Shown: positions 1 to 5,142 of the stretch, one piece after another
Numbering within the stretch: the first letter of the stretch is position 1
How the letters are laid out: the number at the start of each line of letters is the position of its first letter
Assembly: GCA_905479535.1 (NCBI GenBank)
Contig: CAJQMW010000094.1
Coordinates: 1 to 7,516, forward strand
Direction: 5' to 3'
Length of the DNA stretch: 7,516 nucleotides
Source: an uncultured Maribacter sp.
Lineage (GTDB): Bacteria > Bacteroidota > Bacteroidia > Flavobacteriales > Flavobacteriaceae
Program-made: the position numbers and the translations under genes
Notes under the pieces: model-generated
The model's database searches: none
Seen by the model: only the letters and a program-made list of their open reading frames with translations
What the model was told of the DNA's origin: nothing

Positions 1-1
1 G

Positions 2-43
2 GCCCCGAAGTTTCGGGAGTCAGACGCTTTAGTTGAAAATTAG
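2..43 (+). CDS. Possible C-terminal end of an upstream gene (partial)
   Basis: An open frame enters from the left edge and reads A-P-K-F-R-E-S-D-A-L-V-E-N before a TAG at 41-43, 14 bp before the tRNA. Thirteen residues are too few to identify a family. The charged, helix-like tail is plausible as a protein C-terminus, but another frame could be the real one, or the stretch could be noncoding. A five-pair hairpin (4-8 with 13-17) falls inside it and has no T tract. Confidence 0.22.
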   Translation, partial: APKFRESDALVEN

Positions 44-57
44 AATTACCGTATCAA

Positions 58-138
58 GCTCGAGTGGCGGAACTGGTAGACGCGCTGGATTCAAAATCCA
101 GTTCCTTTGGAGTGTGGGTTCGATTCCCACCTCGAGTA
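58..138 (+). tRNA. tRNA-Leu, anticodon CAA
   Basis: The full cloverleaf can be folded by eye. The acceptor stem is GCTCGAG (58-64) with CTCGAGT (131-137), one G-T pair at its end, and discriminator A138. The D arm contains GGTAGACGC. The anticodon stem CTGGA (85-89) pairs with TCCAG (97-101) around the loop TTCAAAA, putting the anticodon CAA at 92-94, which reads the leucine codon UUG. A 12-nt class II variable arm (102-113) fits leucine tRNA. The T stem is GTGGG (114-118) with CCCAC (126-130) around TTCGATT. CCA is not encoded, as is usual in Bacteroidota, so it must be added after transcription. Confidence 0.96.
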
Positions 139-151
139 CTTAAAGGGGAAA

Positions 152-177
152 GCCGGGATTTGTATCTCGGCTTTTTT
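152..177 (+). terminator. Intrinsic terminator of tRNA-Leu
   Basis: The arm GCCGGGA (152-158) pairs with TCTCGGC (165-171), seven pairs including one G-T, around a 6-nt loop, and six T residues follow at 172-177. It begins 13 bp after the tRNA. In the opposite direction the hairpin is followed only by a broken T run interrupted by C residues, so it is at best a weak stop for the convergent epimerase transcript that ends at 221. Confidence 0.78.
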
Positions 178-182
178 ATTTT

Positions 183-204
183 AGGCACAACATAGGTACA
201 ACAA
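183..204 (+). repeat. Two adjacent 11-bp direct repeats beside tRNA-Leu
   Basis: AGGCACAACAT (183-193) is followed immediately by AGGTACAACAA (194-204); 9 of 11 positions match. One helical turn per repeat, next to the 3' end of a tRNA, resembles arm-type binding sites of tyrosine recombinases. No integrase gene and no second copy of the tRNA 3' end is visible in this window, so the function is a guess. Confidence 0.4.
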
Positions 205-220
205 AAGAAATTTTTAAGTA

Positions 221-1258
221 CTAGCTGCCATAAAAAGAACTGTACCAACTAACGAATTTTGAAAGTCCTTTTTTTAGATTTGTTTTAGGCTTGTATCCGG
301 TTGCTTTATTCAATTTGCCGGTGTCCGCAAAGGTTACCTTAACGTCGCCATCCTGCATGGGCATGAAATTTTTAGAAACTTCTTTTCCCATTTCTTTTTC
401 CAAACCTTGAATGAAATCCATCAAGTTTATAGGTTTTGAATTGCCTATATTGTAGATGTTGGCGTTTAAACTCGATTTCGGTACGGGATTATAAGTGAGT
501 TGTAAAATTCCTTCGACGGTATCGTCGATATAGGTGAAATCTCTCTGCATGCGTCCGTCGTTGAACACATTTATCGGATTGCCCTTATTTATGGCATCTG
601 CAAAAAGCATTGGGGCCATATCCGGTCTGCCCCATGGGCCGTAAACGGTAAAAAAACGAAGCCCCGTACTACGTATTCCATATATGTGACTATACGCATG
701 AGCCATTAATTCATTACTCTTTTTTGTCGCTGCATATAGGCTAACGGGCATATCTGCCTTCTCAGTTTCCGAAAATGGAATTTTACTGCTATCTCCATAT
801 ACGGAGGAGCTAGAAGCATAGATCAGATGTTTAATTTTGACCAAACGGCAACATTCTAAAATGTTCAGAAAGCCGACTACATTGGATTGGATGTATGCGC
901 GTGGATTTTCTATGGAATGACGAACGCCCGCTTGCGCCGCTAAATTTATAACGCACTCGAATTCCTCCGCTAAGAATAATTTTTCTAGCGGGATTAAATC
1001 GATTATATCCAGTCTTAGGAATCGGTAATTACTATGTTTTGAACTGTAGATATAATTTAGGGTGTCCTTTGAAAACGCTATTCGCGTTTCTCCGTTTTTT
1101 GGGGAGACACCTGCTTCTGCCAAGCGCGCATATTTTAAACCTACATCGTAATAACCGTTGATATTATCAATGCCCACTACCTCTTCTCCTCTTTTCATCA
1201 AAGCTTCCACTAGATGAAATCCTATAAATCCGGCTGCGCCCGTTACCAGTACTTTCAT
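221..1258 (-). CDS. NAD-dependent sugar-nucleotide epimerase, UDP-glucuronate 4-epimerase type
   Basis: A 345-residue extended short-chain dehydrogenase/reductase, full length for the family. By family it interconverts UDP-glucuronate and UDP-galacturonate in the cytoplasm using bound NAD, supplying uronic acids for capsule, exopolysaccharide or LPS. Visible motifs are the Rossmann glycine motif GAAGFIG (7-13), acidic D31 after the second strand, NLAAQAGVRHS (105-115), SSSSVYG (149-155) with the catalytic serine, the YxxxK pair Y175/K179, and RFFTVYGPWGRPDMA (201-215). The long insert after GYYDVGLKYARL, together with the PMLFADAI and FTYIDD segments, points to the uronate epimerase (CapI/LpsL) branch rather than GalE, though substrate is inferred from sequence alone. 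The start ATG (1256-1258) is three residues before the glycine-rich strand. It lies 35 bp downstream of a small gene on the same strand and could be co-transcribed with it. No other sugar genes are in view. Confidence 0.93.
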   Translation of the reverse strand: MKVLVTGAAGFIGFHLVEALMKRGEEVVGIDNINGYYDVGLKYARLAEAGVSPKNGETRIAFSKDTLNYIYSSKHSNYRFLRLDIIDLIPLEKLFLAEEFECVINLAAQAGVRHSIENPRAYIQSNVVGFLNILECCRLVKIKHLIYASSSSVYGDSSKIPFSETEKADMPVSLYAATKKSNELMAHAYSHIYGIRSTGLRFFTVYGPWGRPDMAPMLFADAINKGNPINVFNDGRMQRDFTYIDDTVEGILQLTYNPVPKSSLNANIYNIGNSKPINLMDFIQGLEKEMGKEVSKNFMPMQDGDVKVTFADTGKLNKATGYKPKTNLKKGLSKFVSWYSSFYGS

Positions 1259-1293
1259 TTTTATCTAGTTTTAGAAACTATTCAAGAGTTCGT

Positions 1294-1539
1294 TCATTCT
1301 TCTTTTTTATGCACTATTAAAATCCAATTCCTAATTATTAGTTTCAAAACATACTTTATTTTTTGAAACCTATCACCTAATTGACATAATTTTGATTCAA
1401 ATTTACCAATATCTTTTATAAACCATTTTATTCCATTGATTTCAATTTCAAAAGAATAATCATGCAAAAAATGTGCGTACCGAATAAAAGAATCATGGTT
1501 TTCAAAGTATACTCTATAAATTTCTCCTTTTTTTTTCAA
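1294..1539 (-). CDS. Small hypothetical protein with TTG start next to an A9 tract
   Basis: I do not recognise this 81-residue product. It is rich in aromatic and charged residues (EIYRVYF, FIRYAHFLHDY, GIKWFIKDIGKF) and ends in a basic, hydrophobic helix-like segment (about 60-78, containing VLKLIIRNWILIV) that could be peripheral to the membrane. The only in-frame start is TTG at 1537-1539. An ATG ten bases upstream (1547-1549) is out of frame by one base, and the frames meet at nine consecutive A residues. With eight A residues the ATG would read straight into this protein. The gene stops with TGA 35 bp before the epimerase start, same strand, which suggests a shared transcript. No competing gene occupies the other strand. 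It may be a real small gene, a slipped one, or chance. Confidence 0.45.
   Translation of the reverse strand: MKKKGEIYRVYFENHDSFIRYAHFLHDYSFEIEINGIKWFIKDIGKFESKLCQLGDRFQKIKYVLKLIIRNWILIVHKKEE
1528..1536 (-). repeat. A9 homopolymer at the 5' end of a small gene
   Basis: Nine T residues on the plus strand (nine A residues in the sense direction) lie directly after the TTG start of the small gene and shortly after an out-of-frame ATG. Loss of one A puts the ATG in frame. Such tracts are prone to replication and transcription slippage, and also to sequencing error. Confidence 0.6.
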
Positions 1540-1685
1540 AGACGTTCATTGTTAGCTTAATACTATTTATTCTACATTCCAGAAAAAAGTGCACAAAATG
1601 TTTATAAAAATTTATGATTTAGAAAATTAAAGTGTTGTATGTTTTAACTTTCTTGTTAAATTTATCCTGTACCATACTACCAAAA

Positions 1686-1919
1686 ATGACCGAGAATATA
1701 AAGGGAATGTTCAAACAAATGAACGATTTCACCAGAGAAGACGCTTTGCGCTGTCTTATGTTAGAGTTTGATATAAAAAGCCCAAAATTAATTAAGAACA
1801 ATTGGATCATTGGAGGCAGGATACCGGAGGCCAACCAGGCACGAACGGTAGAAATATTTCAGAACCTTTTAAGGCAACAGGAAGAAAGAATACGAAATAT
1901 TAAAGTCTTTACCTCTTAA
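1686..1919 (+). CDS. Small conserved-looking hypothetical protein
   Basis: I do not recognise the family. From ATG 1686 the product has 77 residues, begins MTENIKGMFKQMNDF, and is predicted by eye to be mostly helical, with a charged C-terminal helix (EIFQNLLRQQEERIRNIKVF). A longer version starts at GTG 1632 and adds 18 mostly hydrophobic residues (LYVLTFLLNLSC). I prefer ATG 1686 because it is the first ATG in the frame, follows an A-rich stretch typical of Bacteroidota starts, and the extra segment lacks a proper lipobox or cleavage site. The frame is closed upstream by TAG at 1620-1622. The 3' end overlaps the convergent secreted-protein gene by 11 bp. No terminator hairpin is visible between the two. 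Confidence 0.6.
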   Translation: MTENIKGMFKQMNDFTREDALRCLMLEFDIKSPKLIKNNWIIGGRIPEANQARTVEIFQNLLRQQEERIRNIKVFTS

Positions 1920-2787
1920 CACTGATCATTACAGCCTCACAACTTTCCAAATCGGAATTAAGGATAATGTTTTCTGATTTTGATCCATCAGTGATCTCAA
2001 CGGAAACGGTATTCGGGGGGGAGTCTCCAAGATTATGCGCATAAAGGAATAAATCGTTGGACTTGTTCGGATTCAATTTTATTTGGAATTCTTTCTTCCA
2101 ATAAGTCAGATAATATTTAGAGACCACGGCACTGCCGTTTAAATAAATAGATACGATATCCCCATCTTGTCTGCCATGATCCCATATTTTGACCAAAATA
2201 TCTTCGCTGTCGAATTCTAATTCTTTTGTATAAGATATTTTTCTGCCTTCAAATTCCTTGATGTCCGTATTGTTGGATACTATTGTTTGTGACTTACCTA
2301 TCTTTTTAACTTCTTTTATTTTCTTTCGAGATTTATTCCTTTTATCCTTTTTACTTGATGTAGATGTGCTGGCAAGTAGCCGTTCTTTTTTACGCTCGTC
2401 TGAGGCTTTGTTTACAATGGAGAAAAATGGGGTTATAAATTTCGCAACTTGGTACTTGTTGTCCGGGAACAACTCTATCCCCACCACTTGATACTGATTT
2501 CCAGAACCTATATTTTTTGCTAGTTCAATATTTTCGGCTTTTCCATTATTTTCAAATGAGCCAAGTTCTTGGACCACCATCTCATTACGCACCAAAAAAA
2601 AGCGTATGGATTTTTCGGGACCAATGTTATCCGTATTCCACTCTAAATGAACTGACTCAGGGATGGCCCATTGCGTAGTTTGCTCAGGATAGGCAATAGT
2701 AATGGCAGACTTTTTCCCTTGTGAATAACACAGGGTTAAGCCAAAAAAGGAAAAAAGGACAGGTATTAAATGACGTCTTAAAAACAT
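1909..2787 (-). CDS. Secreted two-domain protein with Kre9-like N-terminal domain
   Basis: A 292-residue exported protein of unknown function. Residues 1-23 form a signal peptide (RRH, hydrophobic core LIPVLFSFFGLTL, then CYSQ); cleavage near 22-23 is likely, and C20 is not in a good lipobox. Residues about 27-125 (ITIAYPEQTTQW, VHLEWNTDNIG, IRFFLV) resemble the Ser-Thr-rich/Kre9-KNH beta-sandwich found in extracellular proteins. A lysine/serine-rich linker (about 129-167) follows. The C-terminal part (about 185-292) has WDHGRQDGDIVSIYLNG (202-218) and AHNLGDSPPNTVSVEI (250-265), a beta-rich pattern I associate with secreted Bacteroidota proteins without assigned function. The ATG at 2785-2787 puts the signal peptide at the very N-terminus. 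It is probably monocistronic, transcribed away from the lipoprotein remnant, and placed in the periplasm or on the surface. No catalytic motif is visible. Confidence 0.85.
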   Translation of the reverse strand: MFLRRHLIPVLFSFFGLTLCYSQGKKSAITIAYPEQTTQWAIPESVHLEWNTDNIGPEKSIRFFLVRNEMVVQELGSFENNGKAENIELAKNIGSGNQYQVVGIELFPDNKYQVAKFITPFFSIVNKASDERKKERLLASTSTSSKKDKRNKSRKKIKEVKKIGKSQTIVSNNTDIKEFEGRKISYTKELEFDSEDILVKIWDHGRQDGDIVSIYLNGSAVVSKYYLTYWKKEFQIKLNPNKSNDLFLYAHNLGDSPPNTVSVEITDGSKSENIILNSDLESCEAVMISVKR

Positions 2788-2874
2788 ATACGTAGATAAA
2801 GATAAATCCCACTGAGCAACTATCCTAATGGCTAAATTCTTTCGCTACTAATTGCTTAGTATATCACTAACGTA

Positions 2875-2908
2875 TTTTGCCTGTAAATGTTGGGGACTTG
2901 TACATTTT
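2875..2908 (+). promoter_or_regulatory. Candidate Bacteroidota-type promoter for the lipoprotein remnant
   Basis: TTTTG (2875-2879) and TACATTTT (2901-2908) are separated by 21 bp. They approximate the flavobacterial TTG / TAnnTTTG promoter, with the last base of the downstream box mismatched. The site lies 31 bp before the ATG at 2940. Matches this short arise easily by chance in AT-rich DNA. The rest of the 2788-2939 interval shows no other clear element. Confidence 0.25.
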
Positions 2909-2939
2909 TTTAGTTTTAGGAAAGCGGCGTTTTTAAATT

Positions 2940-3456
2940 ATGAAACATTTTACCCAAGTTATTGGTGTTCTGCTCCTTGTATGCTGTTTATGCTCTTGTA
3001 GGGAAGATTCTGATCCAGCAATGAAAACTGACAATAATTTTTTTAAAAGATTCATTGCCAACCTACAAGAAATATAGCTCAAAAGACAGGGATTTGATTA
3101 TTTCCAGAAAAAAAGGCGTGGAAAAGGGTTTTGATAGAGAGTTTGCAAATAAGTTCAATATTCATAGAACCAGAGTGGGGCTTTCCTAATACTGGGATAG
3201 ATATTTTCGAGAATATGGCAAATCAGGGGATTTATGTCATAGATAGGGTTATTCAAGAAGAGATGGGAGGTGGTATCTACCTGTAAAAGGATATTTGGTA
3301 TGTTCCTCAAAAGCCATTGAACATAGTTCCGGGAAGTTAGCTCTTCATTATATAGATAAAACCCGACTATATAATTGTTCGCTTCATCAGAAAGATGGGC
3401 ATAAAATTGCCTATTTCACCTATTATTTACCCCATTTCATCCATTTTTTCGATTAA
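2940..3456 (+). pseudogene. Decayed lipoprotein gene, multiple frameshifts
   Basis: ATG 2940 opens a typical lipoprotein signal (MKHFTQ, core VIGVLLLVCCL, then LCSC with C20 as the lipid-bearing cysteine), but the frame stops at TAG 3075-3077 after 45 codons. Shifting frame at the T7-A4 run (3038-3048) gives a continuous, protein-like read (KDSLPTYKKYSSKDRDLI, GVEKGFDREFANKFNIHR) up to TAA 3187. The next frame then carries IFENMANQGIYVIDRVIQEEMGG up to TAA 3284. The first shifted frame resumes with WYLPVKGYLVCSS and KLALHYIDKTRLYNCSLHQ and ends at TAA 3454. The join of EEMGG to WYLPVKG is especially natural. Repaired, the protein would be about 170 residues, probably surface or periplasmic; I do not know its family. 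Sequencing error at one site is possible, but at least three lesions make real decay more likely. Confidence 0.7.
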
Positions 3457-3519
3457 AACTTCTACTTAGTACGGCTTTTGCGGTCTAAGACATATGTATA
3501 ACCATTAAATGATGAGATT

Positions 3520-3690
3520 ATGAAAACAGCACTACTTATTAGAGAGATTTATTTGGAAGGTTTTAGAAACCTGGGGAATTATATTCTAAGGAACTATTTA
3601 AAAGTTTTTGCCTGGTTCAGTTTTGCATTGATTGCCGTAGGGCTATATGCTTTACTCTTTAGGATGTATACCGGTTTTGCTTTTGACTAG
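3520..3690 (+). CDS. 56-residue single-pass membrane protein, flavobacterial family of unknown function
   Basis: The product begins MKTALLIREIYLEGFRNLGN, continues with a basic stretch (YILRNYLK), one hydrophobic segment (about 30-47, VFAWFSFALIAVGLYALL) and a short tail FRMYTGFAFD. The charge pattern suggests the N-terminus lies in the cytoplasm and a short tail outside. The REIYLE / FRNLGN / TGFAFD pattern is one I recall from short Flavobacteriaceae proteins of unknown function (perhaps DUF6747; this name is from memory and unverified). It ends 90 bp before the Y-family polymerase gene and is on the same strand, but the operator-like repeats in between suggest a separate transcript. Function unknown. 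Confidence 0.72.
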   Translation: MKTALLIREIYLEGFRNLGNYILRNYLKVFAWFSFALIAVGLYALLFRMYTGFAFD

Positions 3691-3710
3691 CATATTTACC
3701 ATAAATAGAT

Positions 3711-3749
3711 ATTGGAAATAGTCCAAATATTAGGAAATAATCCATAAAT
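3711..3749 (+). promoter_or_regulatory. Paired operator-like sites ahead of the Y-family polymerase gene
   Basis: GGAAATAGTCCA (3714-3725) and GGAAATAATCCA (3733-3744) match at 11 of 12 positions and start 19 bp apart. Each is a small dyad: GGA and TCC separated by 6 bp in the first copy (TGGA/TCCA with outer bases) and the same core in the second. The longer unit ATTGGAAATAGTCCAAAT is nearly palindromic. Two spaced dyads just upstream of a damage-tolerance polymerase look like a repressor operator, possibly for a LexA-like S24-family regulator encoded elsewhere. The sites are seen; the regulator is inferred. Confidence 0.5.
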
Positions 3750-3769
3750 TAGCTATCCCGATTTTTTTA

Positions 3770-3775
3770 AGAGGA
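3770..3775 (+). promoter_or_regulatory. Shine-Dalgarno-like site of the Y-family polymerase gene
   Basis: AGAGGA lies five bases before ATG 3781. Purine-rich sites this clear are uncommon in Bacteroidota and support the chosen start. Confidence 0.5.
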
Positions 3776-3780
3776 TAGCA

Positions 3781-4995
3781 ATGCAAAAGACCGTACTCCA
3801 TCTTGACCTCGATACTTTTTTCGTATCCGTAGAACGTCGATTAGATAATCGCTTAGAGAACAAACCCATACTCGTTGGTGGACTCAGTGATCGTGGTGTA
3901 GTCGCGGCCTGTAGCTATGAGACCCGTGGTTTTGGGGTTCATTCCGGTATGCCCATGAAAATGGCAAAGGAATTGTGCCCCGAAGCGGTGCAGATTAGGG
4001 GCAATGCAGGTACTTACAGTAAACATTCCGATGAGGTGACCGAAATCATCAAAGAAAAGGTTCCCTTGTTCGAGAAATCGAGCATCGATGAATTCTATGC
4101 CGATTTAACGGGGATGGACCGCTTTTTTGGTTCTTATAAATATGCCTCCGAAATACGGCAGAAAATTATCAATGAAACGGGGCTTCCTATTTCCTTTGGC
4201 CTTTCTATAAACAAAGTGGTCTCGAAAGTTGCCACGGGTCAGGCTAAGCCGAACAACCAATTAAAAATAGATTACGGACTTGAAAAGACCTTTTTGGCTC
4301 CGCTCTCCATCAAAAAAATACCCATGGTAGGCGACAAGACCTACCAAATCCTTCGGAATTTGGGTCTTAGGCAAGTACGTACCGTTCAAGAAATGCCTAT
4401 GGACGTTATGCAACGTGTACTGGGCAAAAACGGGGCTGTAATCTGGAGACGTGCCAACGGGATCGATCATACGCCCGTGATTCCGTTTTGTGAGCGAAAA
4501 TCTATTTCTACCGAACGTACTTTTGATAAGGATACCATTGATGTGGTAAAGCTACGCGGTATTTTAATTGCCATGACCGAGAACTTAGCCTATCAATTAC
4601 GACGGGGCGAAAAATTAACGGCCTGTATCACCGTAAAAATCAGGTATTCAGATTTTAACACCTATTCCAAGCAATTACGTATTCCCTATACCAGTGCCGA
4701 TCATATTTTGATTCCGAAAATCTTAGAACTGTTCAGAATATTGTACAACCGCAGACTATTGGTTCGGTTGATTGGTATTCGGTTCGGTCATTTAGTGAGT
4801 GGTAATTATCAGATTAATCTGTTCGAGGACACCGAAGAAGCTTTGAACCTTTATCAGGCCATGGACCATATTAGAAACCGTTATGGGGATAAAAGCGTTG
4901 TGCGTGCCTCTGCCATGGGCAAGAATACGATAGGTAGAATGCACAATCCGTTCAACGGTCAGCCACCCATAGTGTTGGCGCGCCGAAAACAGTAA
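3781..4995 (+). CDS. dinB: Y-family translesion DNA polymerase (DinB/UmuC-like)
   Basis: A complete 404-residue lesion-bypass polymerase acting at stalled forks. The N-terminal strand HLDLDTFFVSVE (7-18) supplies metal ligand D9 and the probable steric-gate F14. SYETRGFGVHSGMPM (45-59) holds the nucleotide-contacting Y46 and R49. SSIDEFYADLT (100-110) supplies D103 and E104, so all three catalytic acids are present. A helix-hairpin-helix-like thumb segment lies at about 179-205 (KIPMVGDKTYQILRNLGL), followed by the little-finger domain (about 240-340). QINLF (344-348) matches the beta-clamp-binding pentapeptide. A roughly 56-residue tail follows it, with YQAMDHIRNRYGDKSV reminiscent of UmuC-type C-termini. 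The protein is longer than E. coli Pol IV (351 residues). The start is supported by the position of the first catalytic strand and the AGAGGA site. It is followed on the same strand by a DnaE-type polymerase, which argues for joint action in mutagenic bypass. UmuC/ImuB-like naming is an alternative. Confidence 0.95.
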   Translation: MQKTVLHLDLDTFFVSVERRLDNRLENKPILVGGLSDRGVVAACSYETRGFGVHSGMPMKMAKELCPEAVQIRGNAGTYSKHSDEVTEIIKEKVPLFEKSSIDEFYADLTGMDRFFGSYKYASEIRQKIINETGLPISFGLSINKVVSKVATGQAKPNNQLKIDYGLEKTFLAPLSIKKIPMVGDKTYQILRNLGLRQVRTVQEMPMDVMQRVLGKNGAVIWRRANGIDHTPVIPFCERKSISTERTFDKDTIDVVKLRGILIAMTENLAYQLRRGEKLTACITVKIRYSDFNTYSKQLRIPYTSADHILIPKILELFRILYNRRLLVRLIGIRFGHLVSGNYQINLFEDTEEALNLYQAMDHIRNRYGDKSVVRASAMGKNTIGRMHNPFNGQPPIVLARRKQ

Positions 4996-5041
4996 AAAGA
5001 AACTAGACCGCTATGCTGTTAGAATCAGAGCTAAGACTAAA

Positions 5042-5142
5042 GATTCAAAGTTCAAGGTTGAGGGTTCAATGTTGTTTTTTGATTTAAGTTGCCGAGCACC
5101 GAGCACCGAGCATTTTGAATTTGAACTTGATTCTTGAACTTG
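5042..5142 (+). repeat. Hyphenated inverted/direct repeat element between the two polymerase genes
   Basis: The left part is dense in TTCAA (5044, 5051, 5065) and the right part in its complement TTGAA (5115, 5121, 5134). A perfect 9-bp inverted pair is AAGTTCAAG (5048-5056) and CTTGAACTT (5133-5141). TTGAACTTG occurs twice on the right (5121-5129 and 5134-5142), 13 bp apart. Three copies of CCGAGCA sit in the centre. The structure resembles dispersed intergenic repeats of Bacteroidota genomes and could fold in RNA. It interrupts an otherwise likely operon and reaches the start codon of the next gene. Confidence 0.6.
5092..5112 (+). repeat. Three perfect tandem copies of CCGAGCA
   Basis: Copies lie at 5092-5098, 5099-5105 and 5106-5112 without any mismatch, in noncoding DNA at the centre of the larger repeat element. 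They are much richer in G and C than the flanks. Copy number may vary between strains by slippage. Confidence 0.85.

Noticed and set aside
4..17. Hairpin CCCGA/TCGGG as a terminator
   Set aside because: Only five pairs, no T tract follows, and it falls within a possible coding end.
54..248. 64-residue minus-strand frame across the tRNA
   Set aside because: It is the antisense of tRNA-Leu (the tail with GGNRTHTP and ASTSSATRA is a well-known artefact of this) and runs through the terminator.
1632..1685. GTG 1632 as the start of the small plus-strand gene
   Set aside because: The extra 18 residues form neither a proper lipoprotein nor a cleavable signal, and ATG 1686 has a better A-rich context. 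It stays possible.
1619..1834. Minus-strand frame opposite the small gene
   Set aside because: Shadow of the plus-strand small gene with no independent support.
2258..2491. Plus-strand frame inside the secreted-protein gene
   Set aside because: Antisense shadow opposite the lysine/serine-rich linker region.
2940..3077. Complete 45-residue small lipoprotein
   Set aside because: Protein-like sequence continues beyond the stop in neighbouring frames to 3456, so a broken longer gene explains it better.
4261..4470. Minus-strand frame inside the Y-family polymerase gene
   Set aside because: Antisense shadow of a confidently assigned polymerase.
5092..5112. CCGAGCA copies as a CRISPR remnant
   Set aside because: Units are seven bases with no spacers, far from CRISPR repeat architecture.
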